In this document: piece after piece, positions 10,265 through 20,882 of the stretch | How positions within the stretch are numbered: the first letter of the stretch is position 1 | How the letters are laid out: every line of letters begins with the position of its first letter | Source of the DNA: Abelmoschus esculentus | Lineage: Eukaryota > Streptophyta > Magnoliopsida > Malvales > Malvaceae | Direction: 5' to 3' | DNA length: 64,000 nucleotides | Assembly (NCBI GenBank): GCA_035048815.1 | Contig: JAUCBN010000012.1 | Span: 12,778,001-12,842,000 of the forward strand | The notes under the pieces: generated by a model | Seen by the model: only the letters and a program-made list of their open reading frames with translations | Databases searched by the model: none | What the model was told of the DNA's origin: nothing | Translations under genes and position numbers: made by a program

Positions 10265-10383
10265 GGGGTGCAACACGAGGACTTCCCAGGAGGTCACCCA
10301 TCCTAGTACTACTCTCGCCCAAGCAAGCTTCACTGCGGAGTTCTGATGGGATCCGGTGCATTAGTGCTGGTATGATCGCACCC
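10265..10383 (-). rRNA. 5S rRNA: 5S rRNA gene copy 37
   Basis: Changes G58T, T53G. Confidence 0.97.
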
Positions 10384-10547
10384 GTCAAGGAATGCGCGCT
10401 GAACGTACTAATAGGATCAACGGCGCGCGATTATGACTTGCGAGACTCTTTTAACATAAAAGCACGAGGGGGGACGTACCGACAATCCGAACCAAAAATT
10501 AACTAAAAACATTAAAAAAAATAGAGGGATAAAACCGAGTCGAAAAA

Positions 10548-10666
10548 GGGGTGCAACACGAGGACTTCCCAGGAGGTCACACATCCTAGTACTACTCTCG
10601 GCCAAGCACGCTTAACTGCGGAGTTCTGATAGGATCCGGTGCATTAGTGCTGGTATGATCGCACCC
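10548..10666 (-). rRNA. 5S rRNA: 5S rRNA gene copy 38
   Basis: Changes G86T, G66C, C36T. Confidence 0.97.
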
Positions 10667-10831
10667 GTCAAGGAATGCGCGCTGAACGTACTAATAGGAT
10701 CAACGGCGCGCAATTATGACTTGCGAGACTCTTTTAACATAAAAGCACGAGGGGGGACGTACCGACAATCCGAACCAAAAATTAACTAAAAATATTAAAA
10801 AAAAATAGAGGGATAAAACCGATTCAAAAAA

Positions 10832-10950
10832 GGGGTGCAACACGAGGACTTCACAGGAGGTCACCCATCCTAGTACTACTCTCGCCCAAGCACGCTTAAC
10901 TGCGGAGTTCTAATAGGATCCGGTGCATTAGTGCTGGTATGATCGCACCC
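10832..10950 (-). rRNA. 5S rRNA: 5S rRNA gene copy 39
   Basis: Changes G98T, C39T, C36T. The left spacer gattcaaaaaa lengthens the terminator T-run. Confidence 0.97.
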
Positions 10951-11115
10951 GTCAAGGAATGCGCGCTGAACGTACTAATAGGATCAACGGCGCGCGATTA
11001 TGACTTGCGAGACTCTTTTAACATAAAAGCACGAGGGGGGACGTACCGACAATCCGAACCGAAAATTATCTAAAAACATTAAAAAAAAATAGAGGGATAA
11101 AACCGAGTCGAAAAA

Positions 11116-11234
11116 GGGGTGCAACACGAGGACTTCCCAGGAAGTCACCCATCCTAGTACTACTCTCGCCCAAGCACGCTTAGCTGCGGAGTTCTGATGG
11201 GATCCGGTGCATTAGTGCTGGTATGATTGCACCC
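11116..11234 (-). rRNA. 5S rRNA: 5S rRNA gene copy 40
   Basis: Changes C92T, T52C, G7A. Confidence 0.97.
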
Positions 11235-11400
11235 GTCAAAGAATGCGCGCTGAACGTACTAATAGGATCAACGGCGCGCGATTATGACTTGCGAGACTCT
11301 TTTAACATAAAAGCACGAGGGGGGACGTACCGACAATCCGAACCAAAAATTAACTAAAAACATTAAAAAAAAAATAAAGGGATAAAATCGAGTCGTAAAA

Positions 11401-11519
11401 AGGGTGCAACACGAGGACTTCCCAGGAGGTCACCCATCCTAGTACTACTCTCGCCCAAGCACGCTGAACTGCGGAGTTCTGATGGGATCCGGTGCATTAG
11501 TGCTGGTATGATCGCACCC
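11401..11519 (-). rRNA. 5S rRNA: 5S rRNA gene copy 41
   Basis: Changes C119T, A54C. The TATA-like element at 11541-11549 reads TCTTAGTAC in RNA sense. Confidence 0.96.
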
Positions 11520-11683
11520 GTCAAGGAATGCGCGCTGAACGTACTAAGAGGATCAACGGCGCGCGATTATGACTTGCGAGACTCTTTTAACATAAAAGCA
11601 CAAGGGGGGACGTACCGACAATCCGAACCAAAAATTAACTAAAAACATTAAAAAAAATTGAGGGATAAAACCGAGTCGAAAAA

Positions 11684-11802
11684 AGGGTGCAACACGAGGA
11701 CTTCCCAGAAGGCCACCCATCCTAGTACTACTCTCGCCCAAGCACGCTTAACTGCGGAGTTCTGATGGGATCCGGTGCATTAGTGCTGGTATGATCGCAC
11801 CC
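11684..11802 (-). rRNA. 5S rRNA: 5S rRNA gene copy 42
   Basis: Changes C119T, C94T, A90G. Confidence 0.97.
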
Positions 11803-11966
11803 GTCAAGGAATGCGCGCTGAACGTACTAATAGGATCAACGGCGCGCGATTATGACTTGCGAGACTCTTTTAACATAAAAGCACGAGGGGGGACGTACCG
11901 ACAATCCGAACCAAAAATTAACTAAAAACATTAAAAAAAATAGAGGGATAAAACCGAGTCGAAAAA

Positions 11967-12085
11967 GGGGTGCAACACGAGGACTTCCCAGGAGGTCACC
12001 CATACTAGTACTACTCTCGCCCAAGCGCGCTTAACTGCGGAGTTCTGATGGGATCCGGTGCATTAGTGCTGGTATGATCGCACCC
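11967..12085 (-). rRNA. 5S rRNA: 5S rRNA gene copy 43
   Basis: Changes G82T, T59C. The right spacer has gcgctaaacg. Confidence 0.97.
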
Positions 12086-12250
12086 GTCAAGGAATGCGCG
12101 CTAAACGTACTAATAGGATCAACGGCGCGCGATTATGACTTGCGAGACTCTTTTAACATAAAAGCACGAGGGGGGACGTACCGACAATCCGAACCAAAAA
12201 TTAACTAAAAACATTAAAAAAAAATAGAGGGATAAAACCGAGTCGAAAAA

Positions 12251-12369
12251 GGGGTGCAACACGAGGACTTCCCAGGAGGTCACCTATCCTAGTACTACTC
12301 TCGCCCGAGCACGCTTAACTGCAGAGTTCTGATGGGATCCGATGCATTAGTGCTGGTATGATCGCACCC
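12251..12369 (-). rRNA. 5S rRNA: 5S rRNA gene copy 44
   Basis: Changes G85A (box C), T63C, C47T, C28T. Confidence 0.97.
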
Positions 12370-12534
12370 GTCAAGGAATGCGCGCTGAACGTACTAATAG
12401 GATCAACGGCGCGCGATTATGACTTGCGAGACTCTTTTAACATAAAAGCACGAGGGGGGACGTACCGACAATCCGAACCAAAAATTAACTAAAAACATTA
12501 AAAAAAAATAGAGGGATAAAACCGAGTCGAAAAA

Positions 12535-12653
12535 GAGGTGCAACACGAGGACTTCCCAGGAGGTCACCCATCCTAGTACTACTCTCGCCCAAGCACGCTT
12601 CACTGCGGAGTTCTGATGGGATCCGGTGCATTAGTGCTGGTATGATCACACCC
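12535..12653 (-). rRNA. 5S rRNA: 5S rRNA gene copy 45
   Basis: Changes C118T, T53G, C6T. The right spacer has aatgtgcg. Confidence 0.97.
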
Positions 12654-12818
12654 GTCAAGGAATGTGCGCTGAACGTACTAATAGGATCAACGGCGCGCGA
12701 TTATGACTTGCGAGACTCTTTTAACATAAAAGCACGAGGGGGGACGTACCGACAATCAGAACCAAAAATTAACTAAAAACATTAAAAAAAAATAGAGGGA
12801 TAAAACCGAGTCGAAAAA

Positions 12819-12937
12819 GGGGTACAACACGAGGACTTCCCAGGAGGTCACCCATCCTGGTACTACTCTCGCCCAAGCGCGCTTAACTGCGGAGTTCTGA
12901 TGGGATCCGGTGCATTAGTGCTGGTATGATCGCACCC
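12819..12937 (-). rRNA. 5S rRNA: 5S rRNA gene copy 46
   Basis: Changes C114T, T79C, T59C. The right spacer has gcgctaaacg, as copy 43. Confidence 0.97.
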
Positions 12938-13101
12938 GTCAAGGAATGCGCGCTAAACGTACTAATAGGATCAACGGCGCGCGATTATGACTTGCGAGAC
13001 TCTTTTAACATAAAAGCACGAGGGGGGACGTACCGACAATCCGAACCAAAAATTAACTAAAAACATTAAAAAAAATAGAGGGATAAAACCGAGTCGAAAA
13101 A

Positions 13102-13220
13102 GGGGTGCAACACGAGGACTTCCCAGGAGGTCACCTATCCTAGTACTACTCTCGCCCGAGCACGCTTAACTGCAGAGTTCTGATGGGATCCGATGCATTA
13201 GTGCTGGTATGATCGCACCC
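13102..13220 (-). rRNA. 5S rRNA: 5S rRNA gene copy 47
   Basis: Changes G85A, T63C, C47T, C28T, the same set as copy 44. Confidence 0.97.
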
Positions 13221-13385
13221 GTCAAGGAATGCGCGCTGAACGTACTAATAGGATCAACGGCGCGCGATTATGACTTGCGAGACTCTTTTAACATAAAAGC
13301 ACGAGGGGGGACGTACCGACAATCCGAACCAAAAATTAACTAAAAACATTAAAAAAAAATAGAGGGATAAAACCGAGTCGAAAAA

Positions 13386-13504
13386 GGGGTGCAACACGAG
13401 GACTTCCAAGGAGGTCACCCATCCTAGTACTACTCTCGCCCAAGCACGCTTCACTGCGGAGTTCTGATGGGATCCGGTGCATTAGTGCTGGTATGATCAC
13501 ACCC
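13386..13504 (-). rRNA. 5S rRNA: 5S rRNA gene copy 48
   Basis: Changes G97T, T53G, C6T. First gene of the seven-unit repeat. Confidence 0.97.
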
Positions 13505-13668
13505 GTCAAGGAATGCGCGCTGAACGTACTAATAGGATCAACGGCGCGCGATTATGACTTGCGAGACTCTTTTAACATAAAAGCACGAGGGGGGACGTAC
13601 CGACAATCCGAACCAAAAATTAACTAAAAACATTAAAAAAAATAGAGGGATAAAACCGAGTCGAAAAA

Positions 13669-13787
13669 GGGGTGCAACACGAGGACTTCCCAGGAGGTCA
13701 CCCATCCTAGTACTACACTCGCCCAAGCACGCTTAACTGCGGAGTTCTGATGGGATCCGGTGCATTAGTGCTGGTATGATCGCACCC
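13669..13787 (-). rRNA. 5S rRNA: 5S rRNA gene copy 49
   Basis: Single change A71T, in the intermediate element. Confidence 0.98.
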
Positions 13788-13953
13788 GTCAAGGAATGCG
13801 CGCTGAACGTACTAATAGGATCAACGGCGCGCGATTATGACTTGCGAGACTCTTTTAACATAAAAGAACGAGGGGGGACGTACCGACAATCCGAACCAAA
13901 AATTAACTAAAAACATTAAAAAAAAAATAGAGGGATAAAACCGAGTCGAAAAA

Positions 13954-14072
13954 GGGGTGCAACATTAGGACTTCCCAGGAGGTCACCCATCCTAGTACTA
14001 CTCTCGCCCAAGCACCCTTAACTGCGGAGTTCTGATGGGATCCGGTGCATTAGTGCTGGGATGATCGCACCC
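13954..14072 (-). rRNA. 5S rRNA: 5S rRNA gene copy 50
   Basis: Changes G108A, C107A, C57G, A13C. Confidence 0.97.
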
Positions 14073-14236
14073 GTCAAGGAATGCGCGCTGAACGTACTAA
14101 TAGGATCAACGGCGCGCGATTATGACTTGCGAGACTCTTTTAACATAAAAGCACGAGGGGGGACGTACCGACAATCCGAACCAAAAATTAACTAAAAACA
14201 TTAAAAAAAATAGAGGGATAAAACCGAGTCGAAAAA

Positions 14237-14355
14237 GGGGTGCAACACGAGGACTTCCCAAGAGGTCACCCATCCTAGTACTACTCTCGCCCAAGCACGC
14301 TTAACTACGGAGTTCTGATGGGATCCGGTGCATTAGTGCTGGTATGATCGCACCC
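14237..14355 (-). rRNA. 5S rRNA: 5S rRNA gene copy 51
   Basis: Changes C95T, C49T. Confidence 0.97.
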
Positions 14356-14520
14356 GTCAAGAAATGCGCGCTGAACGTACTAATAGGATCAACGGCGCGC
14401 GATTATGACTTGCGAGACTCTTTTAACATAAAAGCACGAGGGGGGACGTACCGACAATCCGAACCAAAAATTAACTAAAAACATTAAAAAAAAATAGGGG
14501 GATAAAACCGAGTCGAAAAA

Positions 14521-14639
14521 GGGGTGCAACACGAGGACTTCCAAGGAGGTCACCCATCCTAGTACTACTCTCGCCCAAGCACGCTTCACTGCGGAGTTCT
14601 GATGGGATCCGGTGCATTAGTGCTGGTATGATCACACCC
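14521..14639 (-). rRNA. 5S rRNA: 5S rRNA gene copy 52
   Basis: Changes G97T, T53G, C6T. Confidence 0.97.
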
Positions 14640-14804
14640 GTCAAGGAATGCGCGCTGAACGTACTAATAGGATCAACGGCGCGCGATTATGACTTGCGAG
14701 ACTCTTTTAACATAAAAGCACGAGGGGGGACGTACCGACAATCCGAACCAAAAATTAACTAAAAACATTAAAAAAAAATAGAGGGATAAAACCGAGTCGA
14801 AAAA

Positions 14805-14923
14805 GGGGTGCAACAGGAGGACTTCCCAGGAGGTCACCCATCCTAGTACTACTCTCGCCCAAGCACGCTTCACTGCAGAGTTCTGATGGGATCCGGTGCA
14901 TTAGTGCAGGTATGATCGCACCC
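14805..14923 (-). rRNA. 5S rRNA: 5S rRNA gene copy 53
   Basis: Changes G108C, T53G, C47T, A16T. Confidence 0.97.
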
Positions 14924-15087
14924 GTCAAGGAATGCGCGCTGAACGTACTAATAGGATCAACGGCGCGCGATTATGACTTGCGAGACTCTTTTAACATAAA
15001 AGCACGAGGGGGGACGTACCGACAATCCGAACCAAAAATTAACTAAAAACATTAAAAAAAATAGAGGGATAAAACCGAGTCGAAAAA

Positions 15088-15206
15088 GGGGTGCAACACG
15101 AGGACTTCCCAGGAGGTCACCCATCCTAGTACTACACTCGCCCAAGCACGCTTAACTGCGGAGTTCTGATGGGATCCGGTGCATTAGTGCTGGTATGATC
15201 GCACCC
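15088..15206 (-). rRNA. 5S rRNA: 5S rRNA gene copy 54
   Basis: Single change A71T; last gene of the first seven-unit block. Confidence 0.98.
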
Positions 15207-15371
15207 GTCAAGGAATGCGCGCTGAACGTACTAATAGGATCAACGGCGCGCGATTATGACTTGCGAGACTCTTTTAACATAAAAGCACGAGGGGGGACGT
15301 ACCGACAATCCGAACCAAAAATTAACTAAAAACATTAAAAAAAAATAGAGGGATAAAACCGAGTCGAAAAA

Positions 15372-15490
15372 GGGGTGCAACACGAGGACTTCCAAGGAGG
15401 TCACCCATCCTAGTACTACTCTCGCCCAAGCACGCTTCACTGCGGAGTTCTGATGGGATCCGGTGCATTAGTGCTGGTATGATCACACCC
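15372..15490 (-). rRNA. 5S rRNA: 5S rRNA gene copy 55
   Basis: Changes G97T, T53G, C6T. First gene of the second seven-unit block; equals copy 48. Confidence 0.97.
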
Positions 15491-15520
15491 GTCAAGGAAT
15501 GCGCGCTGAACGTACTAATA
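15491..15520 (-). promoter_or_regulatory. 5S upstream Pol III promoter elements (type example)
   Basis: Upstream of the gene at 15372-15490. RNA-sense -1 is C (15491), a GC dinucleotide lies at -12/-11 (15501-15502), and a TATA-like TATTAGTAC lies at -30 to -22 (15512-15520). A TATA-like box near -28, GC near -12 and C at -1 are the known upstream elements of angiosperm 5S genes. Nearly every unit has the same arrangement at the same distance; variants are listed in the findings. Confidence 0.8.
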
Positions 15521-15637
15521 GGATCAACGGCGCGCGATTATGACTTGCGAGACTCTTTTAACATAAAAGCACGAGGGGGGACGTACCGACAATCCGAACC
15601 AAAAATTAACTAAAAACATTAAAAAAAATAGAGGGAT

Positions 15638-15654
15638 AAAACCGAGTCGAAAAA
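15638..15654 (-). terminator. Pol III terminator with backup T-run (type example)
   Basis: RNA-sense T5 (15650-15654) starts at the base after position 119 of the gene at 15655-15773. A T4 run (15638-15641) follows 8 bases further on, and the A8 tract supplies a T8 run beyond it. T4 or more is the normal Pol III stop signal. The same arrangement recurs in almost every unit. Confidence 0.9.
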
Positions 15655-15773
15655 GGGGTGCAACACGAGGACTTCCCAGGAGGTCACCCATCCTAGTACT
15701 ACACTCGCCCAAGCACGCTTAACTGCGGAGTTCTGATGGGATCCGGTGCATTAGTGCTGGTATGATCGCACCC
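15655..15773 (-). rRNA. 5S rRNA: 5S rRNA gene copy 56
   Basis: Single change A71T; equals copy 49. Confidence 0.98.
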
Positions 15774-15939
15774 GTCAAGGAATGCGCGCTGAACGTACTA
15801 ATAGGATCAACGGCGCGCGATTATGACTTGCGAGACTCTTTTAACATAAAAGAACGAGGGGGGACGTACCGACAATCCGAACCAAAAATTAACTAAAAAC
15901 ATTAAAAAAAAAATAGAGGGATAAAACCGAGTCGAAAAA

Positions 15940-16058
15940 GGGGTGCAACATTAGGACTTCCCAGGAGGTCACCCATCCTAGTACTACTCTCGCCCAAGCA
16001 CCCTTAACTGCGGAGTTCTGATGGGATCCGGTGCATTAGTGCTGGGATGATCGCACCC
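15940..16058 (-). rRNA. 5S rRNA: 5S rRNA gene copy 57
   Basis: Changes G108A, C107A, C57G, A13C; equals copy 50. Confidence 0.97.
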
Positions 16059-16222
16059 GTCAAGGAATGCGCGCTGAACGTACTAATAGGATCAACGGCG
16101 CGCGATTATGACTTGCGAGACTCTTTTAACATAAAAGCACGAGGGGGGACGTACCGACAATCCGAACCAAAAATTAACTAAAAACATTAAAAAAAATAGA
16201 GGGATAAAACCGAGTCGAAAAA

Positions 16223-16341
16223 GGGGTGCAACACGAGGACTTCCCAAGAGGTCACCCATCCTAGTACTACTCTCGCCCAAGCACGCTTAACTACGGAGTT
16301 CTGATGGGATCCGGTGCATTAGTGCTGGTATGATCGCACCC
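16223..16341 (-). rRNA. 5S rRNA: 5S rRNA gene copy 58
   Basis: Changes C95T, C49T; equals copy 51. Confidence 0.97.
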
Positions 16342-16506
16342 GTCAAGAAATGCGCGCTGAACGTACTAATAGGATCAACGGCGCGCGATTATGACTTGCG
16401 AGACTCTTTTAACATAAAAGCACGAGGGGGGACGTACCGACAATCCGAACCAAAAATTAACTAAAAACATTAAAAAAAAATAGGGGGATAAAACCGAGTC
16501 GAAAAA

Positions 16507-16625
16507 GGGGTGCAACACGAGGACTTCCAAGGAGGTCACCCATCCTAGTACTACTCTCGCCCAAGCACGCTTCACTGCGGAGTTCTGATGGGATCCGGTG
16601 CATTAGTGCTGGTATGATCACACCC
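16507..16625 (-). rRNA. 5S rRNA: 5S rRNA gene copy 59
   Basis: Changes G97T, T53G, C6T; equals copy 52. Confidence 0.97.
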
Positions 16626-16790
16626 GTCAAGGAATGCGCGCTGAACGTACTAATAGGATCAACGGCGCGCGATTATGACTTGCGAGACTCTTTTAACATA
16701 AAAGCACGAGGGGGGACGTACCGACAATCCGAACCAAAAATTAACTAAAAACATTAAAAAAAAATAGAGGGATAAAACCGAGTCGAAAAA

Positions 16791-16909
16791 GGGGTGCAAC
16801 AGGAGGACTTCCCAGGAGGTCACCCATCCTAGTACTACTCTCGCCCAAGCACGCTTCACTGCAGAGTTCTGATGGGATCCGGTGCATTAGTGCAGGTATG
16901 ATCGCACCC
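16791..16909 (-). rRNA. 5S rRNA: 5S rRNA gene copy 60
   Basis: Changes G108C, T53G, C47T, A16T; equals copy 53. Confidence 0.97.
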
Positions 16910-17073
16910 GTCAAGGAATGCGCGCTGAACGTACTAATAGGATCAACGGCGCGCGATTATGACTTGCGAGACTCTTTTAACATAAAAGCACGAGGGGGGA
17001 CGTACCGACAATCCGAACCAAAAATTAACTAAAAACATTAAAAAAAATAGAGGGATAAAACCGAGTCGAAAAA

Positions 17074-17192
17074 GGGGTGCAACACGAGGACTTCCCAGGA
17101 GGTCACCCATCCTAGTACTACACTCGCCCAAGCACGCTTAACTGCGGAGTTCTGATGGGATCCGGTGCATTAGTGCTGGTATGATCGCACCC
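17074..17192 (-). rRNA. 5S rRNA: 5S rRNA gene copy 61
   Basis: Single change A71T; equals copy 54 and also starts the partial third block. Confidence 0.98.
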
Positions 17193-17357
17193 GTCAAGGA
17201 ATGCGCGCTGAACGTACTAATAGGATCAACGGCGCGCGATTATGACTTGCGAGACTCTTTTAACATAAAAGAACGAGGGGGGACGTACCGACAATCCGAA
17301 CCAAAAATTAACTAAAAACATTAAAAAAAAATAGAGGGATAAAACCGAGTCGAAAAA

Positions 17358-17476
17358 GGGGTGCAACATTAGGACTTCCCAGGAGGTCACCCATCCTAGT
17401 ACTACTCTCGCCCAAGCACCCTTAACTGCGGAGTTCTGATGGGATCCGGTGCATTAGTGCTGGGATGATCGCACCC
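17358..17476 (-). rRNA. 5S rRNA: 5S rRNA gene copy 62
   Basis: Changes G108A, C107A, C57G, A13C, as copies 50 and 57, but its left A-tract is one base shorter. Confidence 0.97.
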
Positions 17477-17640
17477 GTCAAGGAATGCGCGCTGAACGTA
17501 CTAATAGGATCAACGGCGCGCGATTATGACTTGCGAGACTCTTTTAACATAAAAGCACGAGGGGGGACGTACCGACAATCCGAACCAAAAATTAACTAAA
17601 AACATTAAAAAAAATAGAGGGATAAAACCGAGTCGAAAAA

Positions 17641-17759
17641 GGGGTGCAACACGAGGACTTCCCAAGAGGTCACCCATCCTAGTACTACTCTCGCCCAAGC
17701 ACGCTTAACTACGGAGTTCTGATGGGATCCGGTGCATTAGTGCTGGTATGATCGCACCC
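17641..17759 (-). rRNA. 5S rRNA: 5S rRNA gene copy 63
   Basis: Changes C95T, C49T, as copies 51 and 58. Confidence 0.97.
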
Positions 17760-17924
17760 GTCAAGAAATGCGCGCTGAACGTACTAATAGGATCAACGGC
17801 GCGCGATTATGACTTGCGAGACTCTTTTAACATAAAAGCACGAGGGGGGACGTACCGACAATCCGAACCAAAAATTAACTAAAAACATTAAAAAAAAATA
17901 GGGGGATAAAACCGAGTCGAAAAA

Positions 17925-18043
17925 GGGGTGCAACACGAGGACTTCCCAAGAGGTCACCCATCCTAGTACTACTCTCGCCCGAGCACGCTTAACTGCGGAG
18001 TTCTGATGGGATCCGGTGCATTAGTGCTGGTATGAACGCACCC
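17925..18043 (-). rRNA. 5S rRNA: 5S rRNA gene copy 64
   Basis: Changes C95T, T63C, A8T. The right spacer has gaaagtactaata just before the TATA-like element; its left spacer keeps the taggggg marker of copy 52. It looks like a junction unit. Confidence 0.97.
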
Positions 18044-18209
18044 GTCAAAGAATGCGCGCTGAAAGTACTAATAGGATCAACGGCGCGCGATTATGACTTC
18101 CGAGACTCTTTTAACATAAAAGCACGAGGGGGGACGTACCGACAATCCGAACCAAAAATTAACTAAAAACATTAAAAAAAAAATAGAGGGATAAAACCGA
18201 GTCGAAAAA

Positions 18210-18328
18210 GGGGTGCAACACGAGGACTTCCCAGGAGGTCACCCATCCTAGTACTACTCTCGCCCAAGCACGCTTAACTGCGAAGTTCTAATTGGATCCG
18301 GTGCATTAGTGCTGGTATGATCGCACCC
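18210..18328 (-). rRNA. 5S rRNA: 5S rRNA gene copy 65
   Basis: Changes C46T, C39T, C36A. Confidence 0.97.
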
Positions 18329-18492
18329 GTCAAGAAATGCGCGCTGAACGTACTAATAGGATCAACGGCGCGCGATTATGACTTGCGAGACTCTTTTAAC
18401 ATAAAAGCACGAGGGGGGACGTACCGACAATCCGAACCAAAAATTAACTAAAAACATTAAAAAAAATAGAGGGATAAAACCGAGTCGAAAAA

Positions 18493-18611
18493 GGGGTGCA
18501 ACACGAGGACTTCCTAGGAGGTCACCCATCCTAGTACTACTCTCGCCCAAGCACGCTTAACTACGGAGTTTTGATGCGATCCGGTGCATTAGTGCTGGTA
18601 TGATCGTACCC
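18493..18611 (-). rRNA. 5S rRNA: 5S rRNA gene copy 66
   Basis: Changes G97A, C49T, G41A, C35G, G5A. G5A alters helix I; C35G removes the BamHI site. Confidence 0.96.
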
Positions 18612-18775
18612 GTTAAGGAATGCGCGCTGAACGTACTAATAGGATCAACGGCGCGCGATTATGACTTGCGAGACTCTTTTAACATAAAAGCACGAGGGGG
18701 GACGTACCGACAATCCGAACCAAAAATTCACTAAAAACATTAAAAAAAATAGAGGGATAAAACCGAGTCGAAAAA

Positions 18776-18894
18776 GGGGTGCAACACGAGGACTTCCCAG
18801 GAGGTCAACCATCCTAGTACTACTCTCGCCCAAGCACGCTTAACTGCGAAGTTCTGATGGGATCCGGTGCATTAGTGCTGGTATGATCGCACCC
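18776..18894 (-). rRNA. 5S rRNA: 5S rRNA gene copy 67
   Basis: Changes G87T, C46T. The right spacer lacks bases (aataggtcaacggccc). Confidence 0.97.
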
Positions 18895-19058
18895 GTCAAG
18901 GAATGCGCGCTGAACGTACTAATAGGTCAACGGCCCGCGATTATGACTTGCGAGACTCTTTTAACATAAAAGCACGAGGGGGGACGTACCGACAATCCGA
19001 ACCAACAATTAACTAAAAACATTAAAAAAAAATAGAGGGATAAAACCGAGTCGAAAAA

Positions 19059-19177
19059 GGGGTGCAACACGAGGACTTCCCAGGAGGTCATTCATCCTAG
19101 TACTACTCTCGCCCAAGCACGGTTAACTGCGGAGTTCTGATGGGATCCGGTGCATTAGTGCTGGTATGATCGCACCC
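19059..19177 (-). rRNA. 5S rRNA: 5S rRNA gene copy 68
   Basis: Changes G87A and G86A in box C, G56C in box A; weakened internal promoter likely. Confidence 0.96.
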
Positions 19178-19343
19178 GTCAAGAAATGCGCGCTGAACGT
19201 ACTAATAGGATCAACGGCGCGCGATTATGACTTGCGAGACTCTTTTAACATAAAAGCACGAGGGGGGACGTACCGACAATCCGAACCAAAAATTAACTAA
19301 AAACATTAAAAAAAAAATAGAGGGATAAAACCGAGTCGAAAAA

Positions 19344-19462
19344 GGGGTGCAACATTAGGACTTCCCAGGAGGTCACCCATCCTAGTACTACTCTCGCCCA
19401 AGCACGCTTAACTGCGGAGTTTTGATGGGATCCGGTGCATTAGAGCTGGTATGATCGCACCC
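19344..19462 (-). rRNA. 5S rRNA: 5S rRNA gene copy 69
   Basis: Changes G108A, C107A, G41A, A19T. The right spacer carries the linked taggaac marker. Confidence 0.97.
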
Positions 19463-19627
19463 GTCAAGGTATGCGTGCTGAACGTACTAATAGGAACAAC
19501 GGCGCGCGATTATGACTTGCGAGACTCTTTTAACATAAAAGCACGAGGGGGGACGTACCGACAATCCGAACCAAAAATTAACTAAAAACATTAAAAAAAA
19601 ATAGAGGGATAAAACCGAGTCGAAAAA

Positions 19628-19746
19628 GGGGTGCAACACAAGGACTTCCTAGGAGGTCACCCATCCTAGTACTACTCTCGCCCAAGCACGCTTAACTGCG
19701 GTGTTCTGATGGGATCCGGTGCATTAGTGCTGGTATGATCGCACCC
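19628..19746 (-). rRNA. 5S rRNA: 5S rRNA gene copy 70
   Basis: Changes C107T, G97A, T45A. Confidence 0.97.
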
Positions 19747-19911
19747 GTTAAAGAATGCGCGCTGAACGTACTAATAGGATCAACGGCGCGCGATTATGAC
19801 TTGCGAGACTCTTTTAACATAAAAGCACGAGGGGGGACGTACCGACAATCCGAACCAAAAATTAACTAAAAACATTAAAAAAAAATAGAGGGATAAAACC
19901 GAGTCGAAAAA

Positions 19912-20030
19912 GGGGTGCAACACAAGGACTTCCTAGGAGGTCACCCATCCTAGTACTACTCTCGCCCAAGCACGCTTAACTGCGGTGTTCTGATGGGATC
20001 CGGTGCATTAGTGCTGGTATGATCGCACCC
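19912..20030 (-). rRNA. 5S rRNA: 5S rRNA gene copy 71
   Basis: Changes C107T, G97A, T45A; same as its left neighbour, a single-unit tandem duplication. Confidence 0.97.
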
Positions 20031-20195
20031 GTTAAAGAATGCGCGCTGAACGTACTAATAGGATCAACGGCGCGCGATTATGACTTGCGAGACTCTTTTA
20101 ACATAAAAGCACGAGGGGGGACGTACCGACAATCCGAACCAAAAATTAACTAAAAACATTAAAAAAAAATAGAGGGATAAAACCGAGTCGAAAAA

Positions 20196-20314
20196 AAGGT
20201 GCAACACAAGGACTTCCCAGGAGGTCACCCATCCTAGTACTACTCTCACCCAAGCACGCTTAACTGCGGAGTTCTGATGCGATCCGGTGCATTAGTGCTG
20301 GTATGATCGCACCC
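20196..20314 (-). rRNA. 5S rRNA: 5S rRNA gene copy 72
   Basis: Changes C119T, C118T, C107T, C67T, C35G. The double 3' change lengthens the T-run to seven, so termination may fall within the gene end. Confidence 0.96.
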
Positions 20315-20479
20315 GTCAAGGAATGCGCGCTGAACGTACTAATAGGATCAACGGCGCGCGATTATGACTTACGAGACTCTTTTAACATAAAAGCACGAGG
20401 GGGGACGTACCGACAATCCGAACCAAAATTTAACTAAAAACATTAAAAAAAAATAGAGGGATAAAACCGAGTCGAAAAA

Positions 20480-20598
20480 GGGGTGCAACATTAGGACTTC
20501 CCAGGAGGTCACCCATCCTAGTACTACTCTCGCCCAAGCATGCTTAACTGCGGAGTTCTGATGGGATCCGGTGCATTAGTGCTGGGATGATCGCACCC
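20480..20598 (-). rRNA. 5S rRNA: 5S rRNA gene copy 73
   Basis: Changes G108A, C107A, G58A, A13C. The right spacer has ggattgcgcg. Confidence 0.97.
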
Positions 20599-20763
20599 GT
20601 CAAGGATTGCGCGCTGAACGTACTAATAGGATCAACGGCGCGCGATTATGACTTGCGAGACTCTTTTAACATAAAAGCACGAGGGGGGACGTACCGACAA
20701 TCCGAACCAAAAATTAACTAAAAACATTAAAAAAAAATAGAGGGATAAAACCGAGTCGAAAAA

Positions 20764-20882
20764 GGGGTGCAACACGAGGACTTCCCAAGAGGTCACCCAT
20801 CCTAGTACTACTCTCGCCCAAGCACGCTTAACTACGGAGTTCTGATGGGATCCGGTGCATTAGTGCTGGTATGATCGCACCC
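20764..20882 (-). rRNA. 5S rRNA: 5S rRNA gene copy 74
   Basis: Changes C95T, C49T. The spacer starts atcaaga. Confidence 0.97.

Larger units (their letters stand above)
11967..13504. repeat. Three-unit duplication
   Basis: Copies 43-45 and 46-48 form two successive three-unit blocks. Copies 44 and 47 share G85A, T63C, C47T and C28T and lie 851 bp apart. Both blocks have a rare + strand gcgctaaacg in the spacer after the first gene, and C6T with T53G in the third gene. Confidence 0.8.
15491..15654 (-). other. Representative 5S intergenic spacer (164 bp)
   Basis: This spacer carries the majority base at every site I compared, so it serves as the type spacer. Read from the gene on its left it holds: C at -1, a GC-rich stretch (gcgcgc) near -11 to -16, a TATA-like element, a GC-rich block (cggcgcgcg), a mixed segment containing tgacttgcgagactctttta, a G6 run, an A-rich segment, an A8 tract, and the terminator of the next gene. 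No ORF in it is credible. It has no sequence relationship to the gene. Confidence 0.95.
13386..17357. repeat. Seven-unit higher-order repeat, two identical-looking copies
   Basis: 13386-15371 and 15372-17357 are each 1986 bp. Every gene start is offset by exactly 1986 and every variant I read is shared, including A16T, A13C, C57G and the spacer marker aaaagaacga. The constant offset means the A-tract lengths match too. A partial third copy follows: copies 61-63 repeat copies 56-58. Confidence 0.93.

Noticed and set aside
15491..15654. A second small RNA gene in the spacer (tRNA, U6 or SL RNA)
   Set aside because: The spacer has no tRNA A/B box pair with a cloverleaf, no USE, and no snRNA or spliced-leader sequence.
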